In this document: piece by piece, positions 34,429 through 43,618 of the stretch
Layout of the letters: each line of letters begins with the position of its first letter
Position numbering within the stretch: the stretch's first letter is position 1
From: Bin34 sp965219935
GTDB lineage: Bacteria; Chloroflexota; Anaerolineae; Caldilineales; Caldilineaceae
NCBI GenBank assembly: GCA_965219935.1
Contig: CBDCOU010000003.1
Span: 744,001-808,000, forward strand
Direction: 5' to 3'
Length of the DNA: 64,000 nt
Notes under the pieces: model-generated
The model's input: only the letters and a program-made list of their open reading frames with translations
What the model was told of the DNA's origin: nothing
Database searches by the model: none
Position numbers and translations under genes: made by a program

Positions 34429-34530
34429 CCGGATGCCAGGCATGGACGGGTTGCTCAACAACCTGCGCCCCTCCAACATTGGCGGGATGCGCCATATCGG
34501 TGGCGCCAACCGGAAACATCCCTTGTTTCC

Positions 34531-35481
34531 TCAACGAGGCTGTTCGTATTGGAAAGCCTCCGCCGCGGTGGAACTTCTGGCCAGGATGTAAACCAGTGCC
34601 AGTCCCGCGAATGCTGCCGCACACACTGTCACGAACTCGGTGCTGGCTGCGTACGCGGGAGTGATGTCCGGGATGGTTAGTCCCAGGATGTCTGGACCGG
34701 CTTCCGCACTGGACGGTGCGGAAGCGGAATTCCATGGCCAAATCCGACGTACACTCCCCGCCATGATTCCGACCAGTACTGCCAGCATTGGTTGCGTCCA
34801 ACGACGATACAGCCACAACAGGGCTTTCGACACGGTTACCAGGCCCACGGCGCCTCCGGCCAGGACCACCATGACAATGTCCAACTCCTGGTTGTTAACC
34901 GCGGCCAAGACGGGTCCGTACTGGCCCATCATGACCAGGACCCAGGAACCCGATACGCCCGGAAGCAACATGGCTCCAACGGCAAGCCATCCGCACAGCA
35001 ACAGGAACCAGGGCACAGTGGGCGTGACTGCAGGAGCCAGACCCATGCCCAACCAGACAGTGGCCAGACTTGCCAGGACCAGAAGGATTCTGTCCGAGCG
35101 CCAAGTCACCCTGTCCATGGCGATCACGATCGCCGATCCCAAAATCAGCCCACAGAAGAAACTCCAGAGCTGCAGTGGCCACCTTGACAACACGGCTTCG
35201 ACGGCCCGGGCCAGAACGAGCAGGGCGGTGCCAATGCCTATCCCCAACGGAATCAAAAACCGAATGTTGATCCTGTCCAGCACCGATCGCCAACGCAGGT
35301 TGGCCGCGTCCCGCCACAGCTCCTTGTCGGACAGGGCTCCCAAGCTCGCGAGCAGTTCGGGATAGATCCCAAGCAGGAGGGCCATTGTTCCGCCGGACAC
35401 TCCCGGAACCACATCGGCAGCGCCCATGCAACAGCCCTTGAGGACTGTGCGCACAACCTTTCCCCAGTCGGCGGGGACCAT
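34531..35481 (-). CDS. DUF368 protein, undecaprenyl-phosphate translocase (PopT) family
   Basis: A 316-residue polytopic membrane protein of the DUF368 family. Members were recently shown to return undecaprenyl phosphate from the outer to the inner leaflet for cell-wall and glycan synthesis. The family signatures are visible: KGCCMGAADVVPGVSGGTMA near the N-terminus and the internal repeat AVGAMLLPGVSGSWVLVMMG about 170 residues later (GVSGS/GVSGG loops). ATG 35481 is chosen; the frame is open to 35538. It converges with the glycosyltransferase operon, 102 bp away, and follows rpmG on its own strand. Its presence beside large lipid-linked glycosyltransferases suits carrier recycling. Confidence 0.87.
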   Translation of the reverse strand: MVPADWGKVVRTVLKGCCMGAADVVPGVSGGTMALLLGIYPELLASLGALSDKELWRDAANLRWRSVLDRINIRFLIPLGIGIGTALLVLARAVEAVLSRWPLQLWSFFCGLILGSAIVIAMDRVTWRSDRILLVLASLATVWLGMGLAPAVTPTVPWFLLLCGWLAVGAMLLPGVSGSWVLVMMGQYGPVLAAVNNQELDIVMVVLAGGAVGLVTVSKALLWLYRRWTQPMLAVLVGIMAGSVRRIWPWNSASAPSSAEAGPDILGLTIPDITPAYAASTEFVTVCAAAFAGLALVYILARSSTAAEAFQYEQPR

Positions 35482-35537
35482 GGATGACCTGGGTTGAGTG
35501 TTCAACTTGCCTTTGGCGGACCAAAGGCGCGCAAACA

Positions 35538-35563
35538 CGGCCCGATCGCGGGAGGCCGGGCCG
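35538..35563 (-). terminator. Hairpin between rpmG and the DUF368 gene
   Basis: CGGCCCG and CGGGCCG arms of 7 bp with a 12-bp loop, just downstream of rpmG on the minus strand. There is no clear U-run, so termination is uncertain. Confidence 0.25.
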
Positions 35564-35589
35564 GTTGGGTTGTGGGCTGAACTGGAACC

Positions 35590-35757
35590 CTAACGGGATT
35601 CCCTGTAAATCACGTGCCGCCGCAACACGGGATCAAACTTGCGCAGTTCCAAGCGACTGGTATTGTTGCGCCGGTTTTTCTCCGTGAGATAGCGATGCGA
35701 GCTTTCCGTGCTCTTCATCGTTACCTGAATCCGCGCGCCTTTGCCCTTCTTTGCCAT
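35590..35757 (-). CDS. rpmG: Ribosomal protein bL33
   Basis: A 55-residue protein matching bL33 across its length: MAKKGKGARIQVTMKSTES, YLTEKNRRNN and LRKFDPVLRRHVIYRE. It has no CxxC pairs, so it is the zinc-free (C-) form. It binds near the tRNA exit site of the 50S subunit. The start ATG 35757 is fixed by family homology and by a GGCGAGG ribosome site four bases upstream; the frame is open much further, but that part is non-coding. A strong TATAAT lies about 67 bp upstream. No tRNA-Trp, secE or nusG gene follows, although rpmG is often next to these. Confidence 0.96.
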   Translation of the reverse strand: MAKKGKGARIQVTMKSTESSHRYLTEKNRRNNTSRLELRKFDPVLRRHVIYRESR

Positions 35758-35823
35758 AATTCCTCGCCACTCAGTCGGACGTGCTCGCTCCGACACTAAC
35801 GCACCGGGTCGCGTTCGGTCTGG

Positions 35824-35829
35824 ATTATA
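35824..35829 (-). promoter_or_regulatory. -10 box upstream of rpmG
   Basis: Perfect TATAAT on the minus strand, giving a leader of about 60 nt. The -35 is weak. The same TATAATC/T form recurs before lepB, gyrA and rplI. Confidence 0.5.
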
Positions 35830-35916
35830 ACCATTGTCGCTGTTTTCGGACTGTTCGCCGGACGGGTGCAACCCGTCCGGCAAGGACCAGCCCGGTGATT
35901 CCCATCGGTGTGCCAA

Positions 35917-36804
35917 ATGCCTGCCAAGCGTTCGCTGCTGTCAATTTGGGTTCAGGCTGCCCGGCCCAAGACCTTGGTTGCCGGTGTGGCGCCGGTGGTA
36001 ATCGGCTTGGTCATGGCATCAACCAAGGAACCAGTGGCGTGGATTCCTGCAGCCCTTACTTTGTTGACATCCGTCGGCATTCAAGTCGGGACCAACTTTG
36101 TCAACGACTTTGCGGACTGGCGTCGCGGTGCTGATCAGCCGGATCGGATTGGACCGCAACGGGTCATGCAGGCGGGGCTGCTGTCTCCCAGGGCCATGAC
36201 TGCCGGCATCTGCCTCGTGTTCGGCAGCGTCTTGGCTTCCGGCACATACCTGTTCCTACACAGCGGTCCCTTCGTCCTGGCGGTCGGCGCGACGGGTGTA
36301 CTGCTGGGGTTTCTCTACTCCGTGGGACCGTCGCCCCTTGCCTACAACGGTCTCAGCGACCTGATGGTCCTGCTGTATTTCGGAGTGCTCGCGGTGGCAG
36401 GAACCTGGTACGTACAGGTGGGACAAGTCGCTGCGCACGTTCTGCTGGCAGGCGCGGCACCGGGCCTGCTGTCGACCGCCATCCTGGCGGTCAACAACAT
36501 CCGCGACCATGACCAGGATCAACGCGCCGGGCGCCGCACACTGGTAATTCGATACGGTTTGGGGTTTGGGCGCTGGGAATACACGCTGTGTTGCGTCGTG
36601 GCCGCGTTCGTGCCGGTCCTGCTTTGGCTGCTGGGGTACGCGCCTCCCTGGATTCTTCTGGCCTCGGCTGGCCTCGTACCGTCGGCCGGATTGATCAAGG
36701 AAGTTTGGACACTGTCCGGTCCGGTGTTGAACAACACCCTGGCCAAGACCGCCGGTTTGCTGGTGCTCTACTCCGGTTTGTTCTGTCTGGGGTGGTTGTT
36801 GTAA
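35917..36804 (+). CDS. menA: UbiA-family prenyltransferase, probable 1,4-dihydroxy-2-naphthoate polyprenyltransferase
   Basis: A 295-residue membrane enzyme with eight or nine helices. Both UbiA aspartate motifs are present in the MenA form: NFVNDFADWRRGADQPDR near residue 65 and NNIRDHDQDQRAGRRTL near residue 195. The N-terminal WVQAARPKTLVAGVAPVVIG also matches MenA. It would attach a polyprenyl chain to 1,4-dihydroxy-2-naphthoate to make demethylmenaquinone for respiration. GTG 35908 is an alternative start three codons earlier. No other men genes are in the window. It is divergent from rpmG. Confidence 0.9.
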   Translation: MPAKRSLLSIWVQAARPKTLVAGVAPVVIGLVMASTKEPVAWIPAALTLLTSVGIQVGTNFVNDFADWRRGADQPDRIGPQRVMQAGLLSPRAMTAGICLVFGSVLASGTYLFLHSGPFVLAVGATGVLLGFLYSVGPSPLAYNGLSDLMVLLYFGVLAVAGTWYVQVGQVAAHVLLAGAAPGLLSTAILAVNNIRDHDQDQRAGRRTLVIRYGLGFGRWEYTLCCVVAAFVPVLLWLLGYAPPWILLASAGLVPSAGLIKEVWTLSGPVLNNTLAKTAGLLVLYSGLFCLGWLL

Positions 36805-37380
36805 TCCGTCGGATCGCGGCCGGGTCGGTCAACATCGGTGTCCGACTGTTTTCGCGGTCGAATGCTATGGCGGCATGTCTTCTTGCATGGTCGGGACGGT
36901 CCTGCCGTTCTGAATCGATCAGGCATCAAGCACAGCCTCTTCCCAACCCCGTGCCGCAGACTGATGCGCGGGGATTGCCCAATTTTGCACCCGAGCGCAC
37001 GCAGTGCCGTTCGTGTTCCCGATGACGGAGCCGCAGGGCTTGCGGCTTGGTCGACGCCGTGGATCCGCCCTGACCGGGATCGCGTGTGGCACAGCGTCGG
37101 AGCGATTGCAACGGGTGGGCGACCACATACTGTGGGTGGCAGCCGGGAATTCCTCAGTCAGACGGTGAATCAGCGCCCGGTGCCGGGAAGTCACGACTTG
37201 GGATTGGCTCCCTGCGACGCGTGGTTTGCAGGCGGCTGACCGTTGCCCGCATCCGTTTCCGCGGCGTTCAACGGAGCGACGTTCGATTGTCCCCAGCCGT
37301 CTTCCGGCTGTCCTGTGGAAGACGGATCAGGCTACAATTAACCCAACAATCGATTTACCGACGTACCGCCCAGGTGGCTC
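36805..37380. other. 576-bp intergenic region with no recognised gene
   Basis: Long for this gene-dense region. All frames here are short, overlap on both strands, and match nothing I know. No T-loop, rRNA, tmRNA or SRP motif was found. A TACAAT at 37333-37338 may be the -10 of the SpoIID-domain gene, giving a leader of about 40 nt. A structured RNA or decayed gene remains possible. Confidence 0.5.
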
Positions 37381-39960
37381 ATGGATCCATCGCGTCGCAG
37401 CAAGCCCGTCTGGCGTTCGGTCATAGGTCCCCTGACAATGGGGTTGCTGTGGCCATCAATTCTTGGCGGATTGTGGTTCTTCTTCCTATCGGAGTTCGGC
37501 AATCCCCTGGCGGCCAATGCCGTCAACCTTCGCACCACAGGACCCGATCTGGCCGACACCGGCGAGATCGTTTCCCAGGCCGCCGGTTCCCCCGGCTTCA
37601 CAGTGGAAGGATCGATGACGCATGCACGCGTCCTGATCGGCGGCACTGTGGTCGTGGACCAGGAACAGGCGCATGTGGGCGCGATGCAGGTGGACCCTTC
37701 AGGGGCTGTCGTCGCGTTTGACATTGCGCCCACCGGGACCGAGACCGCGGCCTTGGGGCAAGTTCATGTCTACAACTTGGAGTCAGGTGCGGAAGTCGCG
37801 TCGTTTGACGGCTATGCGCCGGCATGGAACGAAACCTACGGCCTGACCTATGTGACGCCGGACCACCAGGCTGCCGCCTACAACCTGGAAACCCAGGCCA
37901 CGTCGGTGATCAGCGCGGAGCCGAACCTGCACGTCGAGGAAAGTACGTTCTTTGATGCTTCCTCGGACGAGGTCACGGCACAGACGACTGCACCGTGGTC
38001 GTTTCATCCAACGACCATTCGCGTCCGCCACCTCTCGCAGAACTACTGCCGCAGGAACGTGGCCGACAACCAGATTGTCGAGGTTCCCTTTGAAGAGTAT
38101 GTGGCCCGCGTGCTGCCTGCCGAAGTACCTCCGTCGTGGGACATGGAGGCATTGAAGGCGCAGGCCGTGGCAGTGCGCACGTATGCTTGGAACAAGATTT
38201 GGCAAAACCGCAACAACCGCAATCCCTTCGACGTCAGCGACTGGATTAACAACCAGGTGATGTGCGACTACCGGACTGCCCGGACCGATCAGGCGGCGGA
38301 GGAAACCGCCGGCATGATCCTGAGTGTCCAAGGGGATGCCAGGGTGCTGCCGCTGACGGCGATGTACTCGGCGGAGAATGGACACCCGACGCGCGAAAAC
38401 ACCAACGTCAACTACCTGAAGAGCATTCCCGATCCGAACGCGGTGGGCAAGGTGCGGCGCGGACACGGATGGGGGCTTAGCCAGTTGGGTGCCCAGCGAC
38501 TGGCCAAGCAGGGCTTTACCTACTGTCAGATCCTGGGTCACTACTACCAAAACATCCACATCAACAACTTCTCGGACCCGGATACGCCCATGGGGTGTCT
38601 CATGGCCAACGGCGCTTCGGGGTATGCACGCGGTTCTGGCCTGTACTTGCGCGCCCTCACGTCGGCCGGGGCCTCGACCCTAAGGGTGGTTGTGAGTGAC
38701 GTCACGGAAGTCTCGGAGCCTGCGCCGGGCAATGTAGCCCAAACCGACGATGCCCCGGTGGACGAGGCAACACTCCCAGTGGTGCCGGACAACAATCCGG
38801 AACCCGATGCCTCCACACCGTTGGAGCCGCTGCCCGACAACACCGAGGCCGAAAACCCCGCTGATGAAGTGCTCGCCGCGGCATCCGCGGATCCTGCGGC
38901 GGATCCCGAGGTGGTGGCCGAAGTCGAATTCAAGGTGGGAGTCGAATCCGCAGCCGAGGTGTCCGAGGCAACGGTCCTCGATTCGTCCGCAACGGAGACC
39001 GCCCCCGCTACCGCGTTGAAGTCGGAGGTGTTGCCGCTTACGGTCAGTCTGCCGACCGACATTCGGGTTTGGATGTTCCCGGGCGACGTGGTGTCGGGAA
39101 CTGAACTCGAACTCAAGCTCTACAGTGGTGAAACCCTGTTGGATACCCAACTCGTGACGGTGGATCGCCAAGGTCCCGATTGGGTGGAACTGCGCGTTGG
39201 CGCCGGCAATGGCGCCACGCTTCCGGTCACCGTTTCGGCCACGCCCGGGGACGGTGTCAGTCTGGGGCGCGACTGGACCTGGGAGCAGAGCGCTTTCACC
39301 TACACCACCGACAGTGGTGCCATCTTCAAGGAACCGGGGGCTACCGACGGCCTACTGTGGTATGCGCAACCGGACGCCCATGAAATGGGGGTTTGGTACG
39401 GTCCCTACACCGGCACGTTGCCGCATGGACGCTCGTACCGGGCCGTGTTCAGGCTGCGCGTCCCGGATCTGGAGCGCCCCTACCTGAAGGAAACGGGGGA
39501 AGCTGAGCTTGTTGCCAAGTTGGATGTTGTCCACGACGGGGGGAGAACAACCGCCGGGTTCAGAAATCTCTATGTATCCGACTTGCGGCCCCGTCCCGGT
39601 TTCCAGGCATTCTCCGTTGACTTCCATCTCTTTGAGGCGGAGACAGACGTCGAGTTCCGGGTTCACTGGCACGATGTCGTGCCACTGGGCCTGGATCAGG
39701 TAACCGTGGTGTCGATTCCCTACCGCCACTGGCAGACCCAACCGTTGCAGTGGCCCCGGGTACCCGATGCTCCCCTCCAGAACCTTCAGATCCTTCCGTT
39801 TGACGCAGCGGACAACCCGGGGTCGCTGTTCACTCTGGACCTTGCGGGCAGTACCAGTTCTTCCGGTGCCGGCCTGACCGACACCGACTGTAGTCTGTAC
39901 GGGGACTGCGACCCCGATCCCGAGGCCAATTTCATCGACGTTCCCGTCGCCGCCGAATAG
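37381..39960 (+). CDS. SpoIID/LytB domain-containing surface protein with long C-terminal extension
   Basis: 859 residues. One N-terminal membrane anchor (SILGGLWFFFLSEFG) places the rest outside. Residues about 235-400 form a SpoIID/LytB domain: PFEEYVARVLPAEVPPSWDM, ALKAQAVAVRTYAW and RRGHGWGLSQLGAQRLAKQG, the peptidoglycan-stem-removing transglycosylase fold. Residues about 440-560 are a disordered Asp/Glu/Pro/Ala/Thr linker. The last 300 residues are beta-rich with a carbohydrate-binding look (TFSLRV-like strands, GLRNLYVSDLRPRPGFQ-like RNLYVSDLRPRPGFQ). SpoIID acts in sporulation in Firmicutes, but the domain is common in non-sporulating Chloroflexota, where it probably remodels the wall. 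ATG 37381 has AGGTGG close upstream. Confidence 0.88.
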   Translation: MDPSRRSKPVWRSVIGPLTMGLLWPSILGGLWFFFLSEFGNPLAANAVNLRTTGPDLADTGEIVSQAAGSPGFTVEGSMTHARVLIGGTVVVDQEQAHVGAMQVDPSGAVVAFDIAPTGTETAALGQVHVYNLESGAEVASFDGYAPAWNETYGLTYVTPDHQAAAYNLETQATSVISAEPNLHVEESTFFDASSDEVTAQTTAPWSFHPTTIRVRHLSQNYCRRNVADNQIVEVPFEEYVARVLPAEVPPSWDMEALKAQAVAVRTYAWNKIWQNRNNRNPFDVSDWINNQVMCDYRTARTDQAAEETAGMILSVQGDARVLPLTAMYSAENGHPTRENTNVNYLKSIPDPNAVGKVRRGHGWGLSQLGAQRLAKQGFTYCQILGHYYQNIHINNFSDPDTPMGCLMANGASGYARGSGLYLRALTSAGASTLRVVVSDVTEVSEPAPGNVAQTDDAPVDEATLPVVPDNNPEPDASTPLEPLPDNTEAENPADEVLAAASADPAADPEVVAEVEFKVGVESAAEVSEATVLDSSATETAPATALKSEVLPLTVSLPTDIRVWMFPGDVVSGTELELKLYSGETLLDTQLVTVDRQGPDWVELRVGAGNGATLPVTVSATPGDGVSLGRDWTWEQSAFTYTTDSGAIFKEPGATDGLLWYAQPDAHEMGVWYGPYTGTLPHGRSYRAVFRLRVPDLERPYLKETGEAELVAKLDVVHDGGRTTAGFRNLYVSDLRPRPGFQAFSVDFHLFEAETDVEFRVHWHDVVPLGLDQVTVVSIPYRHWQTQPLQWPRVPDAPLQNLQILPFDAADNPGSLFTLDLAGSTSSSGAGLTDTDCSLYGDCDPDPEANFIDVPVAAE

Positions 39961-39990
39961 CAGGGGCGACGGCCCGAATCCCGGTGGCCG

Positions 39991-40013
39991 AGCCCTCCGC
40001 GTTGCGGAGGGCT
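39991..40013. terminator. Hairpin between convergent genes
   Basis: AGCCCTCCGC, GTT, GCGGAGGGCT: a perfect 10-bp stem with a 3-nt loop, placed between the stop codons of the SpoIID-domain gene (39960) and the ABC exporter (40017). No U-run follows on either side, so it may act as a weak bidirectional terminator or a processing structure. Confidence 0.6.
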
Positions 40014-40016
40014 TCG

Positions 40017-41870
40017 TCACGGATCGCGGTCGAGTTCTTCGGCTTCCTGGGAGGCTTGGCTCCAGATTACTTGCATTTCGGGGGAGGTGGCGAGGAGTTC
40101 CTCAAGTGTTCCCTGAGCCTCCAGGCGACCCTCCTTGAGCACCAGAATGTTGTCCGCACGGCGCAGGACCCGGCGTCGGTGGGAGACCACGAGGCATGTA
40201 GGCGGTCCATCCGCTTCATGGTCGGGTCCGCCCTCCACATGGCGCAGGACCCGGTTCCAGAGCAGGCGTTCCGTGCGCAGGTCCAAGGCGCTTGACACAT
40301 CGTCCACCACGAGCAGTTGGGCCTCGGCGGCCAACATGCGCGCTGCGGCCGTGCGCTGAACCTGTCCTCCCGACAACCGCAGGCCGCGCGGGCCGACGGC
40401 AGTCTCCAGACGATCCGCCATTTGATCCAGATCGGGTTCCAGCACCGCCGTGTGCACCGCAGCATCCACATTGCCATCGCGCGCCTGCTCCCCCAGTGTG
40501 ATGTTGTTGTGGAGGGTATCGCTGAACAGACGGGGACTTTGTGGGGTGTAGGCTGCTCGGGGAGGGGTCATGAACCTGCCTGGATCGGTGACGGTCTCTC
40601 CATTCCAGAGCAGCGTGCCGCGGTCCATCGGCAACAGCCCCAGCAAGGCCTTGAGCAACGTGGACTTGCCCGAGCCGATCCGGCCGGTCACGACGGTGAA
40701 CGACCCGGCCGGCAGAACCAGGTTGATGTCGGACACACCGCCCTCCGTGTCCGGGTACCTGAAGCAGACACCCTGTGCCTCCATCCGTTCCAGGCGGGCC
40801 TCCTGGCTGCTTTGAACCGTCATGTCGGCCGTTGCCAAACCAATCGGATCACGCCCCACCAAGCTATTGGCTGTCGGTCCGGTGGGCACCACTTCGGCAA
40901 TGCGGTTGATGGAGACCTTGGCCCGTTTGAAGTTGCCGGTCATCCAGATGACCCAACCGGCATATTCGGTGATGCGGTCCAGATAGGTGACAAAGAGCAC
41001 AAATTCGCCGACCGTGAAGGCATTGTCGCCCCGCGTGACCGTGATGTAGTACATCAAGGCGCCGGTGAACACCACGGTCACCGCCGAGTTGCTGAAGTTG
41101 AACAGTTCGGACAGGAGTTTTTCCGCGACGGCGGCGCGCCGCCGTTCCTGGTTCAGCTCTGCGAACGCCTCGGGCAGTCCCTGGCTGGCCGGAGCCAGCT
41201 TGAAGGCCAGCAGCGAATTGAACACCTCCCCCACGAATTCGGCAACCGCGGCTCCCGCTTCCCGGGAACGGGTCCGCAAACGAATGATCCGGGTGTGGGC
41301 CAGGTGGATGGACAGGGACACCAGCACCACCGGGGTTACCACCATGGCCGTGGCGACCCAGTCGATGCCTGCCATGATGGCGATGGCACCCACGGCAAAG
41401 ACAATCACGCCGGGACCGTCAACACACTCTTCAAGGCCCATACAGCCTTCATCCACGTCGTCGCGTACACGGCTGACGATTTCGCTGGACGACTTGGGTG
41501 TTGCCACGGCGGCCGGCAGCCCGGCAATCAACCGCATGAAATTCAGGCGGACCTGGCCGGTCATGAAGTGCCACAGTCCTCCCCAAAGCCATTCCGCCCC
41601 GAAGGTGGTCGCGGCCCGTGTCAAGCCAATGCCTGTCAACAATGCCAGGGCCAGACCGGGTGAAAGCGTTGCCGGCGCATCGGATGCCAACCCATCGTAG
41701 AAAACCTTGAGTACCAAGCCCGGCAGCAACGGCATGGCATGTGCTGAACTCCAGGCGAGCCCGTTGGCCAGATACCACCAGGGTCTGAGCCTCATCAATT
41801 TGAACGTCAATTCCCGGACGGTAGGCCCTTGGTGGAACTCGGTGGCCGACGATGTCTGTGCTGACGTCAT
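40017..41870 (-). CDS. Heterodimeric ABC exporter subunit (Walker-B Asp, consensus signature)
   Basis: A 617-residue half exporter: six membrane helices then an ATPase domain. Walker A GRIGSGKSTLLKALLG, Q-loop YTPQSPRLFSD, signature LSGGQVQRTAAARML, Walker B LLVVDDVSSALD, H-loop LVVSHRRRVL. The catalytic Glu after Walker B is Asp. With the partner gene (41882-43618), whose signature is LSAGE but whose Walker B has DE, this gives one consensus and one degenerate ATP site, as in TM287/288 and BmrCD. ATG 41870 lies 11 bp after the partner's stop and behind GGGGGAAG; the frame open to 42248 is not coding. Substrate unknown. Confidence 0.92.
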   Translation of the reverse strand: MTSAQTSSATEFHQGPTVRELTFKLMRLRPWWYLANGLAWSSAHAMPLLPGLVLKVFYDGLASDAPATLSPGLALALLTGIGLTRAATTFGAEWLWGGLWHFMTGQVRLNFMRLIAGLPAAVATPKSSSEIVSRVRDDVDEGCMGLEECVDGPGVIVFAVGAIAIMAGIDWVATAMVVTPVVLVSLSIHLAHTRIIRLRTRSREAGAAVAEFVGEVFNSLLAFKLAPASQGLPEAFAELNQERRRAAVAEKLLSELFNFSNSAVTVVFTGALMYYITVTRGDNAFTVGEFVLFVTYLDRITEYAGWVIWMTGNFKRAKVSINRIAEVVPTGPTANSLVGRDPIGLATADMTVQSSQEARLERMEAQGVCFRYPDTEGGVSDINLVLPAGSFTVVTGRIGSGKSTLLKALLGLLPMDRGTLLWNGETVTDPGRFMTPPRAAYTPQSPRLFSDTLHNNITLGEQARDGNVDAAVHTAVLEPDLDQMADRLETAVGPRGLRLSGGQVQRTAAARMLAAEAQLLVVDDVSSALDLRTERLLWNRVLRHVEGGPDHEADGPPTCLVVSHRRRVLRRADNILVLKEGRLEAQGTLEELLATSPEMQVIWSQASQEAEELDRDP

Positions 41871-41881
41871 GTGACTTCCCC

Positions 41882-43618
41882 CTATTCCAACCCCAGGCGC
41901 AGCAGTTCGTTCAATTCGGAGTCCGGATTGGCCATCAACGCAAGCCGGTCGCCGTATTCGCGCACGCACCCGTTCTCCAGGATCAGGATGTCGTCCGCCT
42001 TCTCCACGGACTTGAGGCGATGGGCAATCACGATCCCCGTACAACCGTCTAGAAGTTCCTGCAGTGCGGCTTCCACTTCCAGCTCCGTAGCCGGATCCAG
42101 ACGCGCTGCGGCCTCGTCCAGAATGACAATGGACGGTCCTCGCAGGAACAGGCGGACCAACGCCAACCGCTGGGCTTCCCCGGCCGACAGGGCCAGGCTT
42201 GAACTGGACAATCCGGTATCCAATCCGGCCGGCAGGCCCGCCAGCCATCCGGTCAGGTTGAGTCTGTCAATCGCGGCCAGAATGCGCTCGTCGGGAACCT
42301 GAGGATCGAACATCGTCAGGTTTTGGCGCAGGGTCCCGCGGAAGAACTGGACTTCCTGGGTGACCACTCCGACCAGGGAGCGCACGGTCTGCAGACGCAA
42401 GGAGCGGAGATCCGTATCGTTCAGGAAGATGTTTCCGGCGCCCGGGTCGTACAACCGGTTCAACAACCTGGTGACCGTTGTCTTGCCGCTGCCGGTGCGG
42501 CCCAGAATGCCCAGCGTACGGCCCGGTTCGATGTTGAAGGACACCTCCTCCAACACCGGCTCTTCGTTGGACGCATAACGGAAGGACACGTTGTCAAATC
42601 GGACCCGAGGCGGAGTCGGGCCGGCGTGGGCGAGACTTCCGTCCGTCAAAGCTGACCGGGAGTCCAGTAGTTCCTGTATTCGGACCAGACTGCCCCCGGC
42701 CTTTTGGAGTTCCTCCATCTGATGGGACAGGTTCTCCAGGGGCCAGAACAACAGGTTTAGGTAGGCCATTAGCAGATAGACCGTACCGATGGACATTTCA
42801 CCGCGCAGGACCAGCCATCCGCCACCGCCAACCAGGAGGCCGGTCCCCGCGCCCATGATGGCCAGGTTCAAGGGCCACATGAGATTGCCCAGGCTGAAGG
42901 CTCGTTGGCCCCGGCTCATCTGTTCGCGGATGAGGTCCAACATCTGACGGATGGTGTAGGGCACCCCGCCCAACGACTTGATGTCCTCGAGACTGGCCAG
43001 TCGCTCCTCGACGAACCCGAATAGTTGGGCGGTCGCCTCGCGCAGCCGTTCGTTGTACGGCACGCCGAAGTGCCTCATGGCCAGCATGACCCAGATGGAC
43101 AGCGCCAGAAAGCAAAGCATCCCCGCAAAGACGCGCCAGTCCTCGCTGGCTACGACACCGAGGATGCCAAGGAGAATCAGAGAGGCGCTTGCCAGCCGAA
43201 TGCCGAAGACCGAGAAGAAGTGGGCCAACTGGTTGCTGTCGCCGTCAATTCGTTCCAGCATCTCGCCGGGTGGGTGCCGGTTGAAGAAGGTCATGTCCAA
43301 CCCGATGCAGTGTTGGAGCAGATCCCCGCGGAGCTGATTGGTTGCGGCCCACGCCACCGACTCGCCGAGGTATTGCATCAAGGCATCGGCCAAGTGCCGC
43401 ACGACGTTGACGATCACGTACAACGCCACGGCCTGAAGCAGGATGCGCTGACTGCCTTGGGCTACCACGCCGTCAATAAAGTCCCGCAGAATGCGCGGAC
43501 CCCATACCGCTCCCACCGTGCTGGTCAGGACGGCCACGGCCAGCAACAGAACGTGCCAGCGGTAGGGGCCCAGGTAACGCGCCAGGAAGGTGCGGTACAG
43601 GGCAAGGGTTGGTCTCAA
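41882..43618 (-). CDS. Heterodimeric ABC exporter subunit (catalytic Walker B, LSAGE signature)
   Basis: A 578-residue half exporter with six helices and an ATPase domain. Walker A GILGRTGSGKTTVTRLL, Q-loop GVVTQEVQFFRGTL, Walker B IVILDEAAARLD, H-loop IVIAHRLKS. The signature is LSAGEAQRLAL in place of LSGGQ. It pairs with the downstream subunit to form an exporter. The start is TTG at 43618 (MRPTLALYRTFLARYL), with GGAG eight or nine bases upstream. An intrinsic-terminator-like hairpin lies only 27-58 bp upstream of the start, inside a structured 400-bp leader, suggesting transcription attenuation. Confidence 0.92.
   Translation of the reverse strand: MRPTLALYRTFLARYLGPYRWHVLLLAVAVLTSTVGAVWGPRILRDFIDGVVAQGSQRILLQAVALYVIVNVVRHLADALMQYLGESVAWAATNQLRGDLLQHCIGLDMTFFNRHPPGEMLERIDGDSNQLAHFFSVFGIRLASASLILLGILGVVASEDWRVFAGMLCFLALSIWVMLAMRHFGVPYNERLREATAQLFGFVEERLASLEDIKSLGGVPYTIRQMLDLIREQMSRGQRAFSLGNLMWPLNLAIMGAGTGLLVGGGGWLVLRGEMSIGTVYLLMAYLNLLFWPLENLSHQMEELQKAGGSLVRIQELLDSRSALTDGSLAHAGPTPPRVRFDNVSFRYASNEEPVLEEVSFNIEPGRTLGILGRTGSGKTTVTRLLNRLYDPGAGNIFLNDTDLRSLRLQTVRSLVGVVTQEVQFFRGTLRQNLTMFDPQVPDERILAAIDRLNLTGWLAGLPAGLDTGLSSSSLALSAGEAQRLALVRLFLRGPSIVILDEAAARLDPATELEVEAALQELLDGCTGIVIAHRLKSVEKADDILILENGCVREYGDRLALMANPDSELNELLRLGLE

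Noticed and set aside
36990..37240. Possible tRNA, SRP RNA or tmRNA in the 576-bp gap
   Set aside because: No GTTCRANYC T-loop with pairing stems, no GGAAGG-AGCA SRP core and no tmRNA ends were seen.
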